A program made the translations under genes and the position numbers. Under the pieces are notes generated by a model. That model searched no databases, was not told the origin of the DNA, and saw only the letters and a program-made list of their open reading frames with translations. From Methanomassiliicoccaceae archaeon (GTDB lineage Archaea > Thermoplasmatota > Thermoplasmata > Methanomassiliicoccales > Methanomethylophilaceae), in assembly GCA_016284295.1 (NCBI GenBank), contig JAEEOP010000001.1, positions 103,862 through 167,861 of the forward strand: a stretch of DNA of 64,000 bases. The letters run 5' to 3'. Of the stretch, positions 1 to 8,246 are shown one piece after another. Position 1 is the first letter of the stretch. Every line of letters begins with the position of its first letter.

Positions 1-264
1 GAAATCGTAATAGTACGGTTGCGAAGGCTCCGGCACCAGTCCAGGAAGGATCGGATGCAGGAAGACGCGGAATACGTCCTCGATGGGGATGTCGACAGAC
101 CCAAAACAGATGGAGAAGACGATCGTGACGAATGCGACGACGGCCATCGCCAGCAGGAACAGTACCTTCTTCCTGATCGATGCGTCGTATCTCCCCTCGA
201 ACGTATCCGTATCGATATCGTTCTTGATGATGCGCACCAGTTCCAATCTGCGTTCGTCTGTCAT
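1..264 (-). CDS. FecCD-family ABC importer permease, N-terminal part, cut by the window edge
   Basis: An open frame of 88 codons starts with ATG at 264 and runs off the left edge without a stop. The product begins with a charged cytoplasmic stretch, then a hydrophobic helix (FLLAMAVVAFVTIVF) followed by a short loop with FRVFLHP, as at the start of FecCD/BtuC permeases. It lies 100 bp downstream of a periplasmic-binding-protein gene on the same strand, the usual binding protein then permease order; the ATPase would lie outside the window. The substrate (iron chelate, haem or corrinoid) cannot be told. An in-frame GTG three codons upstream is a possible alternative start. Confidence 0.72.
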   Translation of the reverse strand, partial: MTDERRLELVRIIKNDIDTDTFEGRYDASIRKKVLFLLAMAVVAFVTIVFSICFGSVDIPIEDVFRVFLHPILPGLVPEPSQPYYYDF

Positions 265-364
265 CCTGTTCACTTGTCTCGGGCTAAGGGAGTTATGATG
301 TTCCTCTATAAAGTTGGACTATACGTCCTGACGAAGGGCAGGGGCGGATGCCCCCTATTTCGTA

Positions 365-1459
365 TCAGTTGGCGGAGTTCCTGGTATCGATGCCCGCATC
401 AACGACCGCTGTCGCGTTGCCGTCGGCGTCAAACTGGACGTTCCATGTGTAGGTCTCAGTCTTCTTGGGGAAGCCGTACTTGGACTCGTACTGCTTGGCG
501 AGGTCCTTGACGGAGTAGCCGGTATAGATGCCGATTATCTCACCGAGGGACACGTATGCGATGTAATCCATGGGCCCGGACAGCAGGTCACTGTCGATCA
601 CGAACACGTTGCTGTCGGTGCCGTCGATGTAGCTGAGCTTGTACTGGTTCACCGCGTTCTTGTTCCACTTCGCCAGAAGGGCGTCTGCCTGGTCGTCGCC
701 GGATGCCCTGAGGATGAGCAGGTCGATGTGCTTCTTCGCATCCAGCTCCACGAGCCTCTCATAGAGACCGTCCTCGCTGGCCTTGTTGGTGGCGGAGTTG
801 GTGGATGCGCCGATCTCGGTCAGTGCGTTCTTCCCGTAGATGCTCTCGATGGTCCTGCTGACCTCAGCGGTCTTGTTGTAGAACGCCTGGATTCCCATGA
901 AGCAGCAGAGGAACAGGTTGTCATCCGTGGGCTTGGCCTTGGAGAGGACGGCGTTGACAACATCGTTCCTGACATCGAGGTATTCGTCGAAGGCCGCCTT
1001 GACCTCCTTGGTGCTTCCAAAGATCTTCACGAGCTTCTCCATGTCCTCGATCATCGTGTCGCCGTAGCAGTCGAGCTTGATTATCGTGATGTTCGCGTTC
1101 CTGCAGGCGTTCTCGACGCTGGTGCTGAGAGGGCTGCTGTTGATGGGTTCGATGATGTATTTGACGCCGTGGGACTGGAAGTACTCCGCGTTGGTCAGCG
1201 TGCTGTAGAGGGGCGTGTCCTTGGTGATGTTGTCGAATCCGGCGTCGTGGAAGTAATCGTACTTGCTGGACTTGTAGAACATGATCTCATCGACCTTGTT
1301 CTGCAATCCGAGGATCTTCATTGCCGTGGGGATGTGCGTGTTCACCACATAGCAGGACTCCAGAGGTCCGTCGAGGTGGATGCTGGCGCCCGACCCGTCA
1401 ACTATGTCTATACCCGTGGTGGGTTTAGGGTCATCTCCACCGCCGTTGTTGGTCATCAC
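365..1459 (-). CDS. Iron/corrinoid-type ABC transporter substrate-binding protein (TroA/FecB-like fold)
   Basis: Extracytoplasmic binding protein of a metallophore or corrinoid importer. The first usable codon in this frame is GTG at 1459, but it sits inside a hydrophobic stretch. The same frame upstream (to about 1540) encodes an evident membrane anchor/signal segment (AIILAIVAIVAIAAVAAY) with no ATG, GTG or TTG start before the stop at 1541-1543. A good ATG pair (1551, 1548) downstream of a TATA-like element is in the +1 frame. A single-base indel near 1520-1545 would join them into one protein of about 394 residues. The mature part shows the two-lobed binding-protein pattern (residues SCYVVNTHIPTAMKILGL; VKYIIEP). 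The permease gene follows 100 bp downstream. It is either a sequencing or assembly indel or a disrupted gene. Confidence 0.8.
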   Translation of the reverse strand: MMTNNGGGDDPKPTTGIDIVDGSGASIHLDGPLESCYVVNTHIPTAMKILGLQNKVDEIMFYKSSKYDYFHDAGFDNITKDTPLYSTLTNAEYFQSHGVKYIIEPINSSPLSTSVENACRNANITIIKLDCYGDTMIEDMEKLVKIFGSTKEVKAAFDEYLDVRNDVVNAVLSKAKPTDDNLFLCCFMGIQAFYNKTAEVSRTIESIYGKNALTEIGASTNSATNKASEDGLYERLVELDAKKHIDLLILRASGDDQADALLAKWNKNAVNQYKLSYIDGTDSNVFVIDSDLLSGPMDYIAYVSLGEIIGIYTGYSVKDLAKQYESKYGFPKKTETYTWNVQFDADGNATAVVDAGIDTRNSAN

Positions 1460-1584
1460 ATATGCCGCTACCGCTGCGATCGCAACGATCGCGACTATAG
1501 CCAGTATGATTGCTGTGGTTCTGTTCGTGCTATTACCTTCTCAATCATCATCAGATTGTCTGAATAGTGAGCAGAAAAACGATG

Positions 1585-1594
1585 TATATAAAAA
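1585..1594 (-). promoter_or_regulatory. TATA box of the binding-protein gene
   Basis: On the minus strand the sequence reads TTTTTATATA about 35 bp upstream of the ATG at 1551. This predicts a transcript starting near 1560 with a very short leader. It supports 1551 as the original translation start, although that ATG is out of frame with the body of the gene. Confidence 0.5.
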
Positions 1595-1948
1595 TGAATG
1601 ATTGTGATTTTTCATATGCTGGATATATAAAGAGAACTGAGATTTCGTTAAGATGTGATAATACCAATATTAATTTTAGTAACACTTAATACTATACCCC
1701 CCTATGGTTTTACTTAATTCTTTATATATTTTGGATGTATGCCCCATCCCCCTAACCCCAATAAGTTAGAACGGATTCCACTTGATTTTTAATACTGTGA
1801 GAGGAAAACAGCCGAATCTGATTAGAAATCGGACAAACCAACTATACGATCGCCTCAAAGTTTCATTATTATGCAAATGAGAAAAGCGACGGCGGACGGT
1901 CGGAAATGATGAAATAATTGACGGGAACATTGTATAGCACTTCACAAT
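1595..1948. other. AT-rich intergenic stretch, no gene seen
   Basis: No credible coding frame. It holds several TATA-like runs (around 1622-1630 and 1722-1733) and a 12-base motif TTAGTAACACTT at 1676-1687. That motif also occurs, in the opposite orientation, at 22196-22207 in the promoter region of the second importer, so it may be a metal-regulator half-site. Otherwise nothing was recognised. Confidence 0.4.
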
Positions 1949-1979
1949 CTATAAATATTTCTTAGATGTCGGTAATCTC

Positions 1980-2715
1980 ATCTAACACATCTGGTACTCA
2001 AGCAGTATTAGACATCCGGTAACGGGTGGTTAGAGCGTACCCCGGTCGTAAGGCCTGGGTGGGACCTGAAAGGCAGAGGTGGGCGCGGCATCGCGTTGGC
2101 CTGGGCCTGTAGGCGCGCGAGCGCTTCAGGTTACGCGTGCGCATAGCAAGGGCCGCTCATGTGGCCTGTGGGGCGCATAACCCCAGCTATTGTGCGGAGT
2201 TCGGCCCAGAGATGGGTGCTGAACGGAAAAGGCAGTGGCAGGCGTCAAGCCAGCAAAGGAGACGCACCTTTGGCCTCGAGCGATCGGGGTGGGAGAGATC
2301 CCCGTCCACTGTGACCCGCGGCCGCCGCAATGCGGTCGTGGGCGTGATGCGAGTACGGGCGGAAAGGCCCGGAAGGCGGAGCAATCCGCAGTCCACCAGA
2401 GGGATGCATCATGGAGCATCGGGGCGTGTGGAGACATGCGCTGTGCGGTGACGTGCTGGTCGGGTAAGCCCGGCCGTCGGTGCGATAGGCGGGTCCACAG
2501 GGCAACTTGTGGGGAGCGAGCGAACCTCCCAAAAAGGCCCCCCTACGTGTGGTCGGCAAAAAAATCCCCGGTGAAATCCGGAGCAGCGTTAAAGCCGCGG
2601 ACCATGCGGAACAAACGCGTCGGTGCAGCGATGCGCCGGTGGCAGGTGTCAAACCTGCACTCTACGGAGTCGTGGAGTGCCTTCAAGCGCTCCCCCCTGG
2701 GCTCTGCCCGGGGGA
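1980..2715 (+). ncRNA. Candidate large structured RNA (or two adjacent RNAs; RNase P and/or SRP 7S RNA are the leading ideas)
   Basis: A TATA element (CTATAAATATTT, 1949-1960) is followed by about 730 bp of GC-rich DNA with no plausible gene and dense hairpins. Examples are 2200-2225 with a GAGA tetraloop, 2284-2306, 2316-2340, GGTCGGGTAAGCCCGGCC at 2458-2475, 2643-2659, and GGAGTGC/GCGCTCC at 2674-2693. A final GC hairpin lies at 2693-2714. The 12-mer AGGCCCGGAAGG at about 2365-2377 followed by GAGCAA resembles SRP RNA helix 8, but two extra bases separate the tetraloop stem from AGCA, which the SRP54 site does not normally allow. CCGGAGCAGCGTTAAA near 2577 resembles a conserved RNase P segment, but the canonical ACAGAA motif was not found. 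Identity is therefore open; the ends are estimates. Confidence 0.5.
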
Positions 2716-2805
2716 TGATTTCTCATCAACTTCACAATCATCGATCCGTATCGATGACATCATGATCAATCATGGACCAAACATGATAGTTCGATACGGT
2801 TCAAC

Positions 2806-4884
2806 TCACTGAACAGGATCATTTAGATCGGAGTCCTTGCCGCTGTCCTTGTCATCCTCGGAATCGTTACCGTGGTCCGTACGCTTCCTTCTGCGCTCAG
2901 CACGGATATCCCACTCGGTGACGCGGGTCTTCGCATCGCGATTGCCGCATTCAGCGGCCATCCTCATGTACCTGCGGTACTCATCCACGTTGGGCTCCAC
3001 GAAGATGCCGTCCTTGTAGAACAGGGCCATGCGGTACATGGCCGAAGCATCGCCGTACTCCACAGCGCTCCTGATGAGATCGAACGATTCCTGAGTATTC
3101 TCCTTGGTCTCGCTATGCTCCACGATCATGTCCGCCAGCCTCACCCTGGGCCCTCCGCCGGCGAGTGCGGCCTTGCTCTGCAGGTCGAACGCACCCTTCA
3201 GGCTCTTCTTGAAGCCCTTTCCCTGCTCGTACTTCGTTGCGAGCCTGGTCATGGACTGGGGCTGATAGGTGCGGGACATCGCCTTCAACAGGTAGTTGCT
3301 GACATCGAAGTCCCCTTTGCGGGCCTTCAGTGTCTCCATGGCGGACTTGCGGGAATCGTTCAGTATGGAGTTGGAGTAGATGCCGAACCACTTCTTGGCC
3401 TGCTCCACATCCTTCTCCGTGCCGATGCCGGAATCCAGCATGGATGCGACCTGATACTGGGATCTGGAATTCCCTACCAGAGCGGACATCATGTACCATT
3501 TGAACGCCTCCTCTGGATCCTTTTTCATGAACTTGCCGTCCATGTATAGGTCCCCCAGCATGTACATCGCCTTGTTGTGGCCGTTCTCAGCCGCCCTCTT
3601 CAGATGCCTGATGCATTTCTCCAGGTCCCTCTCGACGCCGTTGGCGTCGCGGTACATCTGCGCTATGAGGACGTCCGCATCGCTCCAGCCGATCTCGGCG
3701 GCCTTCTCCAGGTATTCCAGGGCCTCCTTGTAATCCCCGGTCGTGATTGCGGACCTGTACATCAGGTTGCCGTAGTTGTAATAGTCATAGGGGTAGCCGC
3801 TGTCACAGAATCCCTTCATGAGCTCCCTGAGCCCCTTGATGTCCTCAAGGACGTCGCTCTGCAGGGATGCGTACTTCCTCCTGGCCTCGAAGTTTCCGGC
3901 CTCCGCCGCCCTTTGGAACAGGACAAGGGCCTCTTCCTCTTTGCCTTCGGACATCACGATGTTGGCCAGGTCGTTGAGGGCCATCGGGTGGTCCCTGAGA
4001 GCGGCCTGCTCCAGCCACCTCCTCATCTCCGCCGGGTCCTTCTCCACCCCGATCCCGTCGCGGTAGAATGTGGCGAGCCTGTACTGCGCTGATGAGGACC
4101 CATCGTTGGCCAGGTGCAGCGTCTCCTCGAAGGACTCGTTTATGGAACGCGAGTATTCGTCGACGATCTCGTCCGCGGGACCGTCCATCTTGATGGTGCG
4201 GTCCGAGATCCATACCGCACGGTTGCATGTGCGCTTGATCGTGTTCATGCTGTGGGATGTGAACAGGACTGTCTTCCCGGTGCGGACCAGACTCTTCAGG
4301 TGCTCTGACGCCTTCTGAGCGAAGGCCATGTCCCCTGTGCTCAGGGCCTCGTCCACCAGGAAGATGTCCGCGTCCACATTGATCATGACCGAGAACGCCA
4401 GGCGCGACCTCATTCCGGAGGAGTACGTCCTCACGGGGTTGTCTATGAAGACACCGAGATCGGAATACTCTATTGCCCTTTCGAGGTGCTCCATGATCTT
4501 GTCCCTCGGGATGCCGTAAAGCTCGCTCCTGAGGATGATGTTGTCCCTTCCGGACATGTCGTTGTGGAAACCCATGCTGAGCTCCAGGATGCTCGCAACC
4601 TTCCCCTTGACCTCTATGGTCCCCTCGTCCGGCTCTATGATGCCGGAGATCATCTTGAGGAAAGTGCTCTTACCGCATCCGTTGCGTCCGAGGATCCCGA
4701 CTATGTCCCCTCTCCTGACCTCCAGGTCGATGTTGTCGAACACGGGGTACTGGATCCTCTTGACGAAACCCAGCCTGCTCTTCTTCTGGTTGGGATCCAG
4801 GATCGTGTAGGACTTCTTCATCCCCTTGACCCTGATCACCACATCGTCGTCCGCCGGGGCGGGCATGCCGTCGATCTCGGTCAT
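2806..4884 (-). CDS. TagH/Wzt-like ABC exporter ATPase fused to C-terminal Sel1 (TPR-like) repeats
   Basis: Predicted 692 residues. Residues 15-245 form an ABC ATPase with Walker A GRNGCGKST (66-74), signature YSSGMRSRLAF (154-164) and Walker B DIFLVDE (173-179), with the divergent signature typical of TagH/Wzt polysaccharide-export ATPases. From about residue 265 to 660 come tandem Sel1 repeats (for example YRLATFYRDGIGVEKD, AMYMLGDLYMDGK, SQYQVASMLDSGIGTEKD). The C-terminus is rich in Arg, Lys and Asp. The chosen ATG overlaps the stop of the permease (TGATG at 4882-4886); the open frame extends further upstream only as a shadow of the permease. It works with the permease to export a glycan, lipid-linked polymer or surface molecule. 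The fused Sel1 array in place of a Wzt-type glycan-binding domain is unusual and may bind protein partners. Confidence 0.85.
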   Translation of the reverse strand: MTEIDGMPAPADDDVVIRVKGMKKSYTILDPNQKKSRLGFVKRIQYPVFDNIDLEVRRGDIVGILGRNGCGKSTFLKMISGIIEPDEGTIEVKGKVASILELSMGFHNDMSGRDNIILRSELYGIPRDKIMEHLERAIEYSDLGVFIDNPVRTYSSGMRSRLAFSVMINVDADIFLVDEALSTGDMAFAQKASEHLKSLVRTGKTVLFTSHSMNTIKRTCNRAVWISDRTIKMDGPADEIVDEYSRSINESFEETLHLANDGSSSAQYRLATFYRDGIGVEKDPAEMRRWLEQAALRDHPMALNDLANIVMSEGKEEEALVLFQRAAEAGNFEARRKYASLQSDVLEDIKGLRELMKGFCDSGYPYDYYNYGNLMYRSAITTGDYKEALEYLEKAAEIGWSDADVLIAQMYRDANGVERDLEKCIRHLKRAAENGHNKAMYMLGDLYMDGKFMKKDPEEAFKWYMMSALVGNSRSQYQVASMLDSGIGTEKDVEQAKKWFGIYSNSILNDSRKSAMETLKARKGDFDVSNYLLKAMSRTYQPQSMTRLATKYEQGKGFKKSLKGAFDLQSKAALAGGGPRVRLADMIVEHSETKENTQESFDLIRSAVEYGDASAMYRMALFYKDGIFVEPNVDEYRRYMRMAAECGNRDAKTRVTEWDIRAERRRKRTDHGNDSEDDKDSGKDSDLNDPVQ

Positions 4885-5678
4885 CACAGCACCTCCGGAA
4901 GCTTCTTCTCGTAATGGAAGAACACCCATGCGCCTATGATCAGCGCTGAGGTCGTCAGGATCAGGCTCATGGCCAGGTACTCCACGTGCGGGAATATACC
5001 GTAGTACAGCAGGTCGTGGAAGGTCTCCACGTAGTAGGTGAACGGATTCCACCATACTATGGTCCCCAATAATCCCTGGGCCTCGCTGGCCAGAAAGAAG
5101 GTGGGGGTGATCCATATGACCAGCCTCATGAACACGTTCATGAAGTACCCCACATCCTTGACGAACACCGTCACCGTGGATATCGCCATGGAGCATCCTA
5201 TCGAGAACAGCAGCATCAGCAGCAGCTCTATCGGCAGTATGATGAAACCGATCCAGTTCACATACTGACCCGAGAGCATGATGATCATGATGATGAACAT
5301 GTATGCGAAGATCACGCCCAGGAAATCCGTCAGGACCGATGCTATGACCACGATCTCCCTTGGGAACTTCATCTTGGTTATGTACTGGGCCCCCCTGGTT
5401 ATCGCATTGCCCCTGAGGCTGTTGGATATGAACGTCACAGGGAACATTCCAGCCGCCAGATAGATCCAGAAGTCCTCCAGAGGACGGGGCCTGATGTAAG
5501 TGAATGTGATGGTGAGCACGGCTATGGTCAGAAGAGGGAACAGCATATGCCAGATGAAGCCGACGTATGTGCTCTTGTAACGGCCTGCGGTATTCCTCCT
5601 GATCAGGGCCAGCAGGATCCCCCTGTTCTCGTGCACGTCCCTCATGGACTGCGCCATCCTTGCGAAGAGGTTCATCAT
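4884..5678 (-). CDS. TagG/Wzm-like ABC-2 exporter permease
   Basis: A 264-residue polytopic membrane protein with about six helices, for example FIWHMLFPLLTIAVLTITF, FLGVIFAYMFIIMIIML and LLLMLLFSIGCSMAIS. The region FPREIVVIASVLTDFLG and the stretch VKDVGYFMNVFMRLVIWITPTFF are characteristic of polysaccharide-export permeases (TagG, Wzm, KpsM). ATG 5678 was chosen because GAGGTG, a Shine-Dalgarno-like element, lies about 8 bases upstream; GTG 5687 is a possible alternative. Its stop overlaps the start of the ATPase gene, and one base separates it from the stop of the LRR gene upstream, so all three form one operon. Confidence 0.87.
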   Translation of the reverse strand: MMNLFARMAQSMRDVHENRGILLALIRRNTAGRYKSTYVGFIWHMLFPLLTIAVLTITFTYIRPRPLEDFWIYLAAGMFPVTFISNSLRGNAITRGAQYITKMKFPREIVVIASVLTDFLGVIFAYMFIIMIIMLSGQYVNWIGFIILPIELLLMLLFSIGCSMAISTVTVFVKDVGYFMNVFMRLVIWITPTFFLASEAQGLLGTIVWWNPFTYYVETFHDLLYYGIFPHVEYLAMSLILTTSALIIGAWVFFHYEKKLPEVL

Positions 5679-5679
5679 G

Positions 5680-7269
5680 TCACACACCTCTGAAGATCCT
5701 GATGATCATGAGCAGGACGATGATGCATATGGCCACCACGATAAGGTTCTCGTACGGATACGGGCGCTCTCCCAGATTCTTCACGTCCAGGGTGGTGTAG
5801 TCGCCGGTGACGGCGTTGGTCGGTATAGTGTAGGTCTTCAGCTTGGTCACCTTCACGGTCACCGGATTGGTCTCGGAACCTATCTCCAGGGCGCCGTCAT
5901 CCAATTCGATCTTGTCGCTGAGCAGCTCTATCTCCTCCACTACAAAGGACCCGGCCATTATCCCGAATCTCAGCGATGCTTCCGAATCCTCGGGCACTGT
6001 GAACTTCTTGAGGCTCTTGCAGTTGGAGAAGCTCAGGGGATCCACCGTCTGCACGGATGCCGGCAGCGTGACCTCCTCCAGCCCAGTTTGGCAGAATGCG
6101 TTGTACCCTATGGACACGAGCCTCTCCGACATGACGACCGTCTTCAGATTGGTGCAGCCGTAGAAGGCTCCGTCGCTGACGATGACGATGTGGCTGATGT
6201 CCACCTCCTCCAGGGACTCGCTGTTGAGGAACGCATTGTACGGGATGATCTGGATGGTGTCCGGCAGGACGACCTTCTTGAGATACTGCGTTTCGTTGAA
6301 GGCCTCGGGCCATATCTGCGATACCTGGTAATCCAAGACGAACTCGCTGTCGGTCTTTCCCGAGGGGTACATCATCAGGGTCTTGTAGTCGTCGCCTGTC
6401 TCGTACAGCACTCCGTCCAGGGAGGTGTACTTCTGACCGCCTCTCACATCTATGTATTCCAGATTCTTGCACCCTCCGAATGCCGACATGCCTATGTCCA
6501 ACACCTTGCCGGGGACCGTGACATGCTCGATCGCGGTATCGTAGAACGCATTGGCACCGATGATCCTGAGACCTTCAGGGAGCAGGACCGTACAGAGGTT
6601 CTCGCAGCGGGAGAAAGCGCCCTCGTCTATTATGGAGACCGACGTCGGCAGGATGTTCATCTCGCCAATCGGATTGATGGACCTCAGATTGCTGCAGCCC
6701 TCGAACGCATATGCGCCTATGTCCATGAGACCCTCGTTGAGCAGGACCTCCTCCAGGGCCAGATTGCCGGCGAAAGCGAAATCATCGACGGTCGAGACCG
6801 TCTCAGGGAACTCGTAGCTCAAGAGGGCCTTTCCCTTCGGGAACATGACCAGGGTGCGCATCTTGTCATCGAACAGGACGCCGTCCTTGGAAGAATAGGC
6901 CTCGTTGCCCTCCTCCACCAGGATATCGCTGATGTTGGACCCTAAGAACACGGTGGCGATGTACGGCATGCCCAATATCGTTGAAGAGACGGTCACCGAT
7001 CTGATCACATCGCTCTGATACATGCAGTCGAGCACGGTGACCGTGTAGGTCACACCGTCATGCACGACGTAGGACGGGGTCACCAAGTGCTCGACCGCCA
7101 GAGCATTATCGAACTCCACGGCCTCGAGGGCCGTTCCGCCGAGTATCTTGTAAGTATAGCCGCCTTCTACGAAATACGTCTCATCCTCCGCATCGGAATC
7201 CGACAGGAAGAACGGGACGACGACAATCGCCACGACTATAAGAGATGCGATCAGAGTACGATAACCCAT
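5680..7269 (-). CDS. BspA-like leucine-rich-repeat surface protein with terminal membrane anchors
   Basis: Predicted 529 residues. An N-terminal hydrophobic signal/anchor (LIASLIVVAIVVVPF) is followed by the acidic motif SDSDAED, like the SEDSDAA after the signal of the binding protein at 21016-22140. The body is made of LRR_5 (BspA-type) repeats with the pattern AF-x-x-C-x-x-L-x-x-V-x-L-P, e.g. YNAFCQTGLEEVTLPASVQTV and GAFYGCTNLKTVVMSERLVSIG. A C-terminal helix (LIVVAICIIVLLMII) with RIFRGV keeps it in the membrane. BspA-like proteins are common surface adhesins in gut microbes. It is the first gene of the operon with the TagGH-like exporter. ATG 7269 places the signal at the N-terminus; an upstream GTG at 7311 adds a polar extension and is less likely. 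Confidence 0.82.
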   Translation of the reverse strand: MGYRTLIASLIVVAIVVVPFFLSDSDAEDETYFVEGGYTYKILGGTALEAVEFDNALAVEHLVTPSYVVHDGVTYTVTVLDCMYQSDVIRSVTVSSTILGMPYIATVFLGSNISDILVEEGNEAYSSKDGVLFDDKMRTLVMFPKGKALLSYEFPETVSTVDDFAFAGNLALEEVLLNEGLMDIGAYAFEGCSNLRSINPIGEMNILPTSVSIIDEGAFSRCENLCTVLLPEGLRIIGANAFYDTAIEHVTVPGKVLDIGMSAFGGCKNLEYIDVRGGQKYTSLDGVLYETGDDYKTLMMYPSGKTDSEFVLDYQVSQIWPEAFNETQYLKKVVLPDTIQIIPYNAFLNSESLEEVDISHIVIVSDGAFYGCTNLKTVVMSERLVSIGYNAFCQTGLEEVTLPASVQTVDPLSFSNCKSLKKFTVPEDSEASLRFGIMAGSFVVEEIELLSDKIELDDGALEIGSETNPVTVKVTKLKTYTIPTNAVTGDYTTLDVKNLGERPYPYENLIVVAICIIVLLMIIRIFRGV

Positions 7270-7388
7270 AGGTAGCCATGGACTCCCGTTAATAATACGT
7301 TTTTGCACCAAATTTAGCCAGACCTAAGGACATAACGCTCAAATACGGCCCCATCCTACAGTTGACTTATCAACTAAGGAGCATTCGG

Positions 7389-8246
7389 ATGAGTGAGATA
7401 ATTGAGATAAAGGACCTCGTCAAGAGATACGGCGACAAGGTCGCGGTGAACGGCATCAGCTTCACCGTCCATGAGGGGGAACTGTTCGGCTTCCTCGGAC
7501 CCAACGGTGCCGGGAAGACCACGACGGTCAGATGCGTATCCACCCTGACGAACATCACGTCTGGCACCGTTCTAGTCGACGGCGTCGATGTCGTGAAGGA
7601 CCAGATAGGCGCCAAGAGGTGCATGGGGGTCATCCAGCAGCAGGTATCGCTGGACAAGGACCTGACCATCCGCGAGAACATGATCTCCCATGCCATGTAC
7701 CACGGCATGGGGAAGCAGGAGAGGAACGCCAGGATCAAGGAGCTCACCGACTACTTCGGTCTAGAGGAGTACCTGGACAAACCGGTTGATTCCCTGTCGG
7801 GCGGATGGAAGAAGAGGGCGGCCATAGTATGTGCCATGCTCCACCAGCCCAAGGTGCTGTTCCTGGATGAACCCACCTCCGGACTGGACATCAACGCCAG
7901 GCGCCTCCTGTGGGATGTGGTGAAGAAGCTCAACCAGAGTGGGACCACCATAGTCCTCACCACCCACTACATAGAGGAGGCCCAGGCCCTGTGCGACAGG
8001 GTCGGGATCATCGACCACGGGAAGATCATCGCATTGGACGATCCCAAGGCTCTCATCGAGCGCACCGGGAAGATCGCCGTGGAGAACATGGTCGACGGGA
8101 AGACCGAGTACCACTACTTCCCCAGCATGAAGGATGCCCAGGACTTCGTCGCGGACAACGGGCTGGACGACGCCACCGTCAGGAAGACCAACCTAGAGGA
8201 CGTGTTCGTGGAGCTCACCGGAAAATCGGTAGGTGATCAGAAATGA
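7389..8246 (+). CDS. ABC-2 type exporter ATPase (DrrA/CcmA family)
   Basis: A 285-residue ATPase with Walker A GPNGAGKTT, signature LSGGWKKRAAI, Walker B VLFLDEPTSGLD and the switch histidine in LTTHYIEEA. The C-terminal region after the D-loop (GKIAVENMVDG; LEDVFVELTGK) is the extension of DrrA-type drug or antibiotic export ATPases. ATG 7389 was chosen because AAGGAG lies 8 bases upstream; an in-frame ATG at 7362 lacks such a site. The stop overlaps the ATG of the permease gene by four bases, so the two are co-translated. Confidence 0.9.
   Translation: MSEIIEIKDLVKRYGDKVAVNGISFTVHEGELFGFLGPNGAGKTTTVRCVSTLTNITSGTVLVDGVDVVKDQIGAKRCMGVIQQQVSLDKDLTIRENMISHAMYHGMGKQERNARIKELTDYFGLEEYLDKPVDSLSGGWKKRAAIVCAMLHQPKVLFLDEPTSGLDINARRLLWDVVKKLNQSGTTIVLTTHYIEEAQALCDRVGIIDHGKIIALDDPKALIERTGKIAVENMVDGKTEYHYFPSMKDAQDFVADNGLDDATVRKTNLEDVFVELTGKSVGDQK

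Noticed and set aside
19..510. A plus-strand reading frame over the left edge
   Set aside because: It is antisense to the FecCD permease start and the binding-protein gene, and its product is Arg/Cys-rich without any domain.
2126..2812. Several overlapping frames of 70-180 codons on both strands in the hairpin-rich region
   Set aside because: Products are rich in Arg, Ser, Pro and Cys, match nothing, and the region folds into many hairpins; high GC without stops explains them.
4885..5196. N-terminal extension of the TagH-like ATPase
   Set aside because: It is the shadow of the permease gene; the ATG at 4884 overlaps the permease stop in the usual operon manner.
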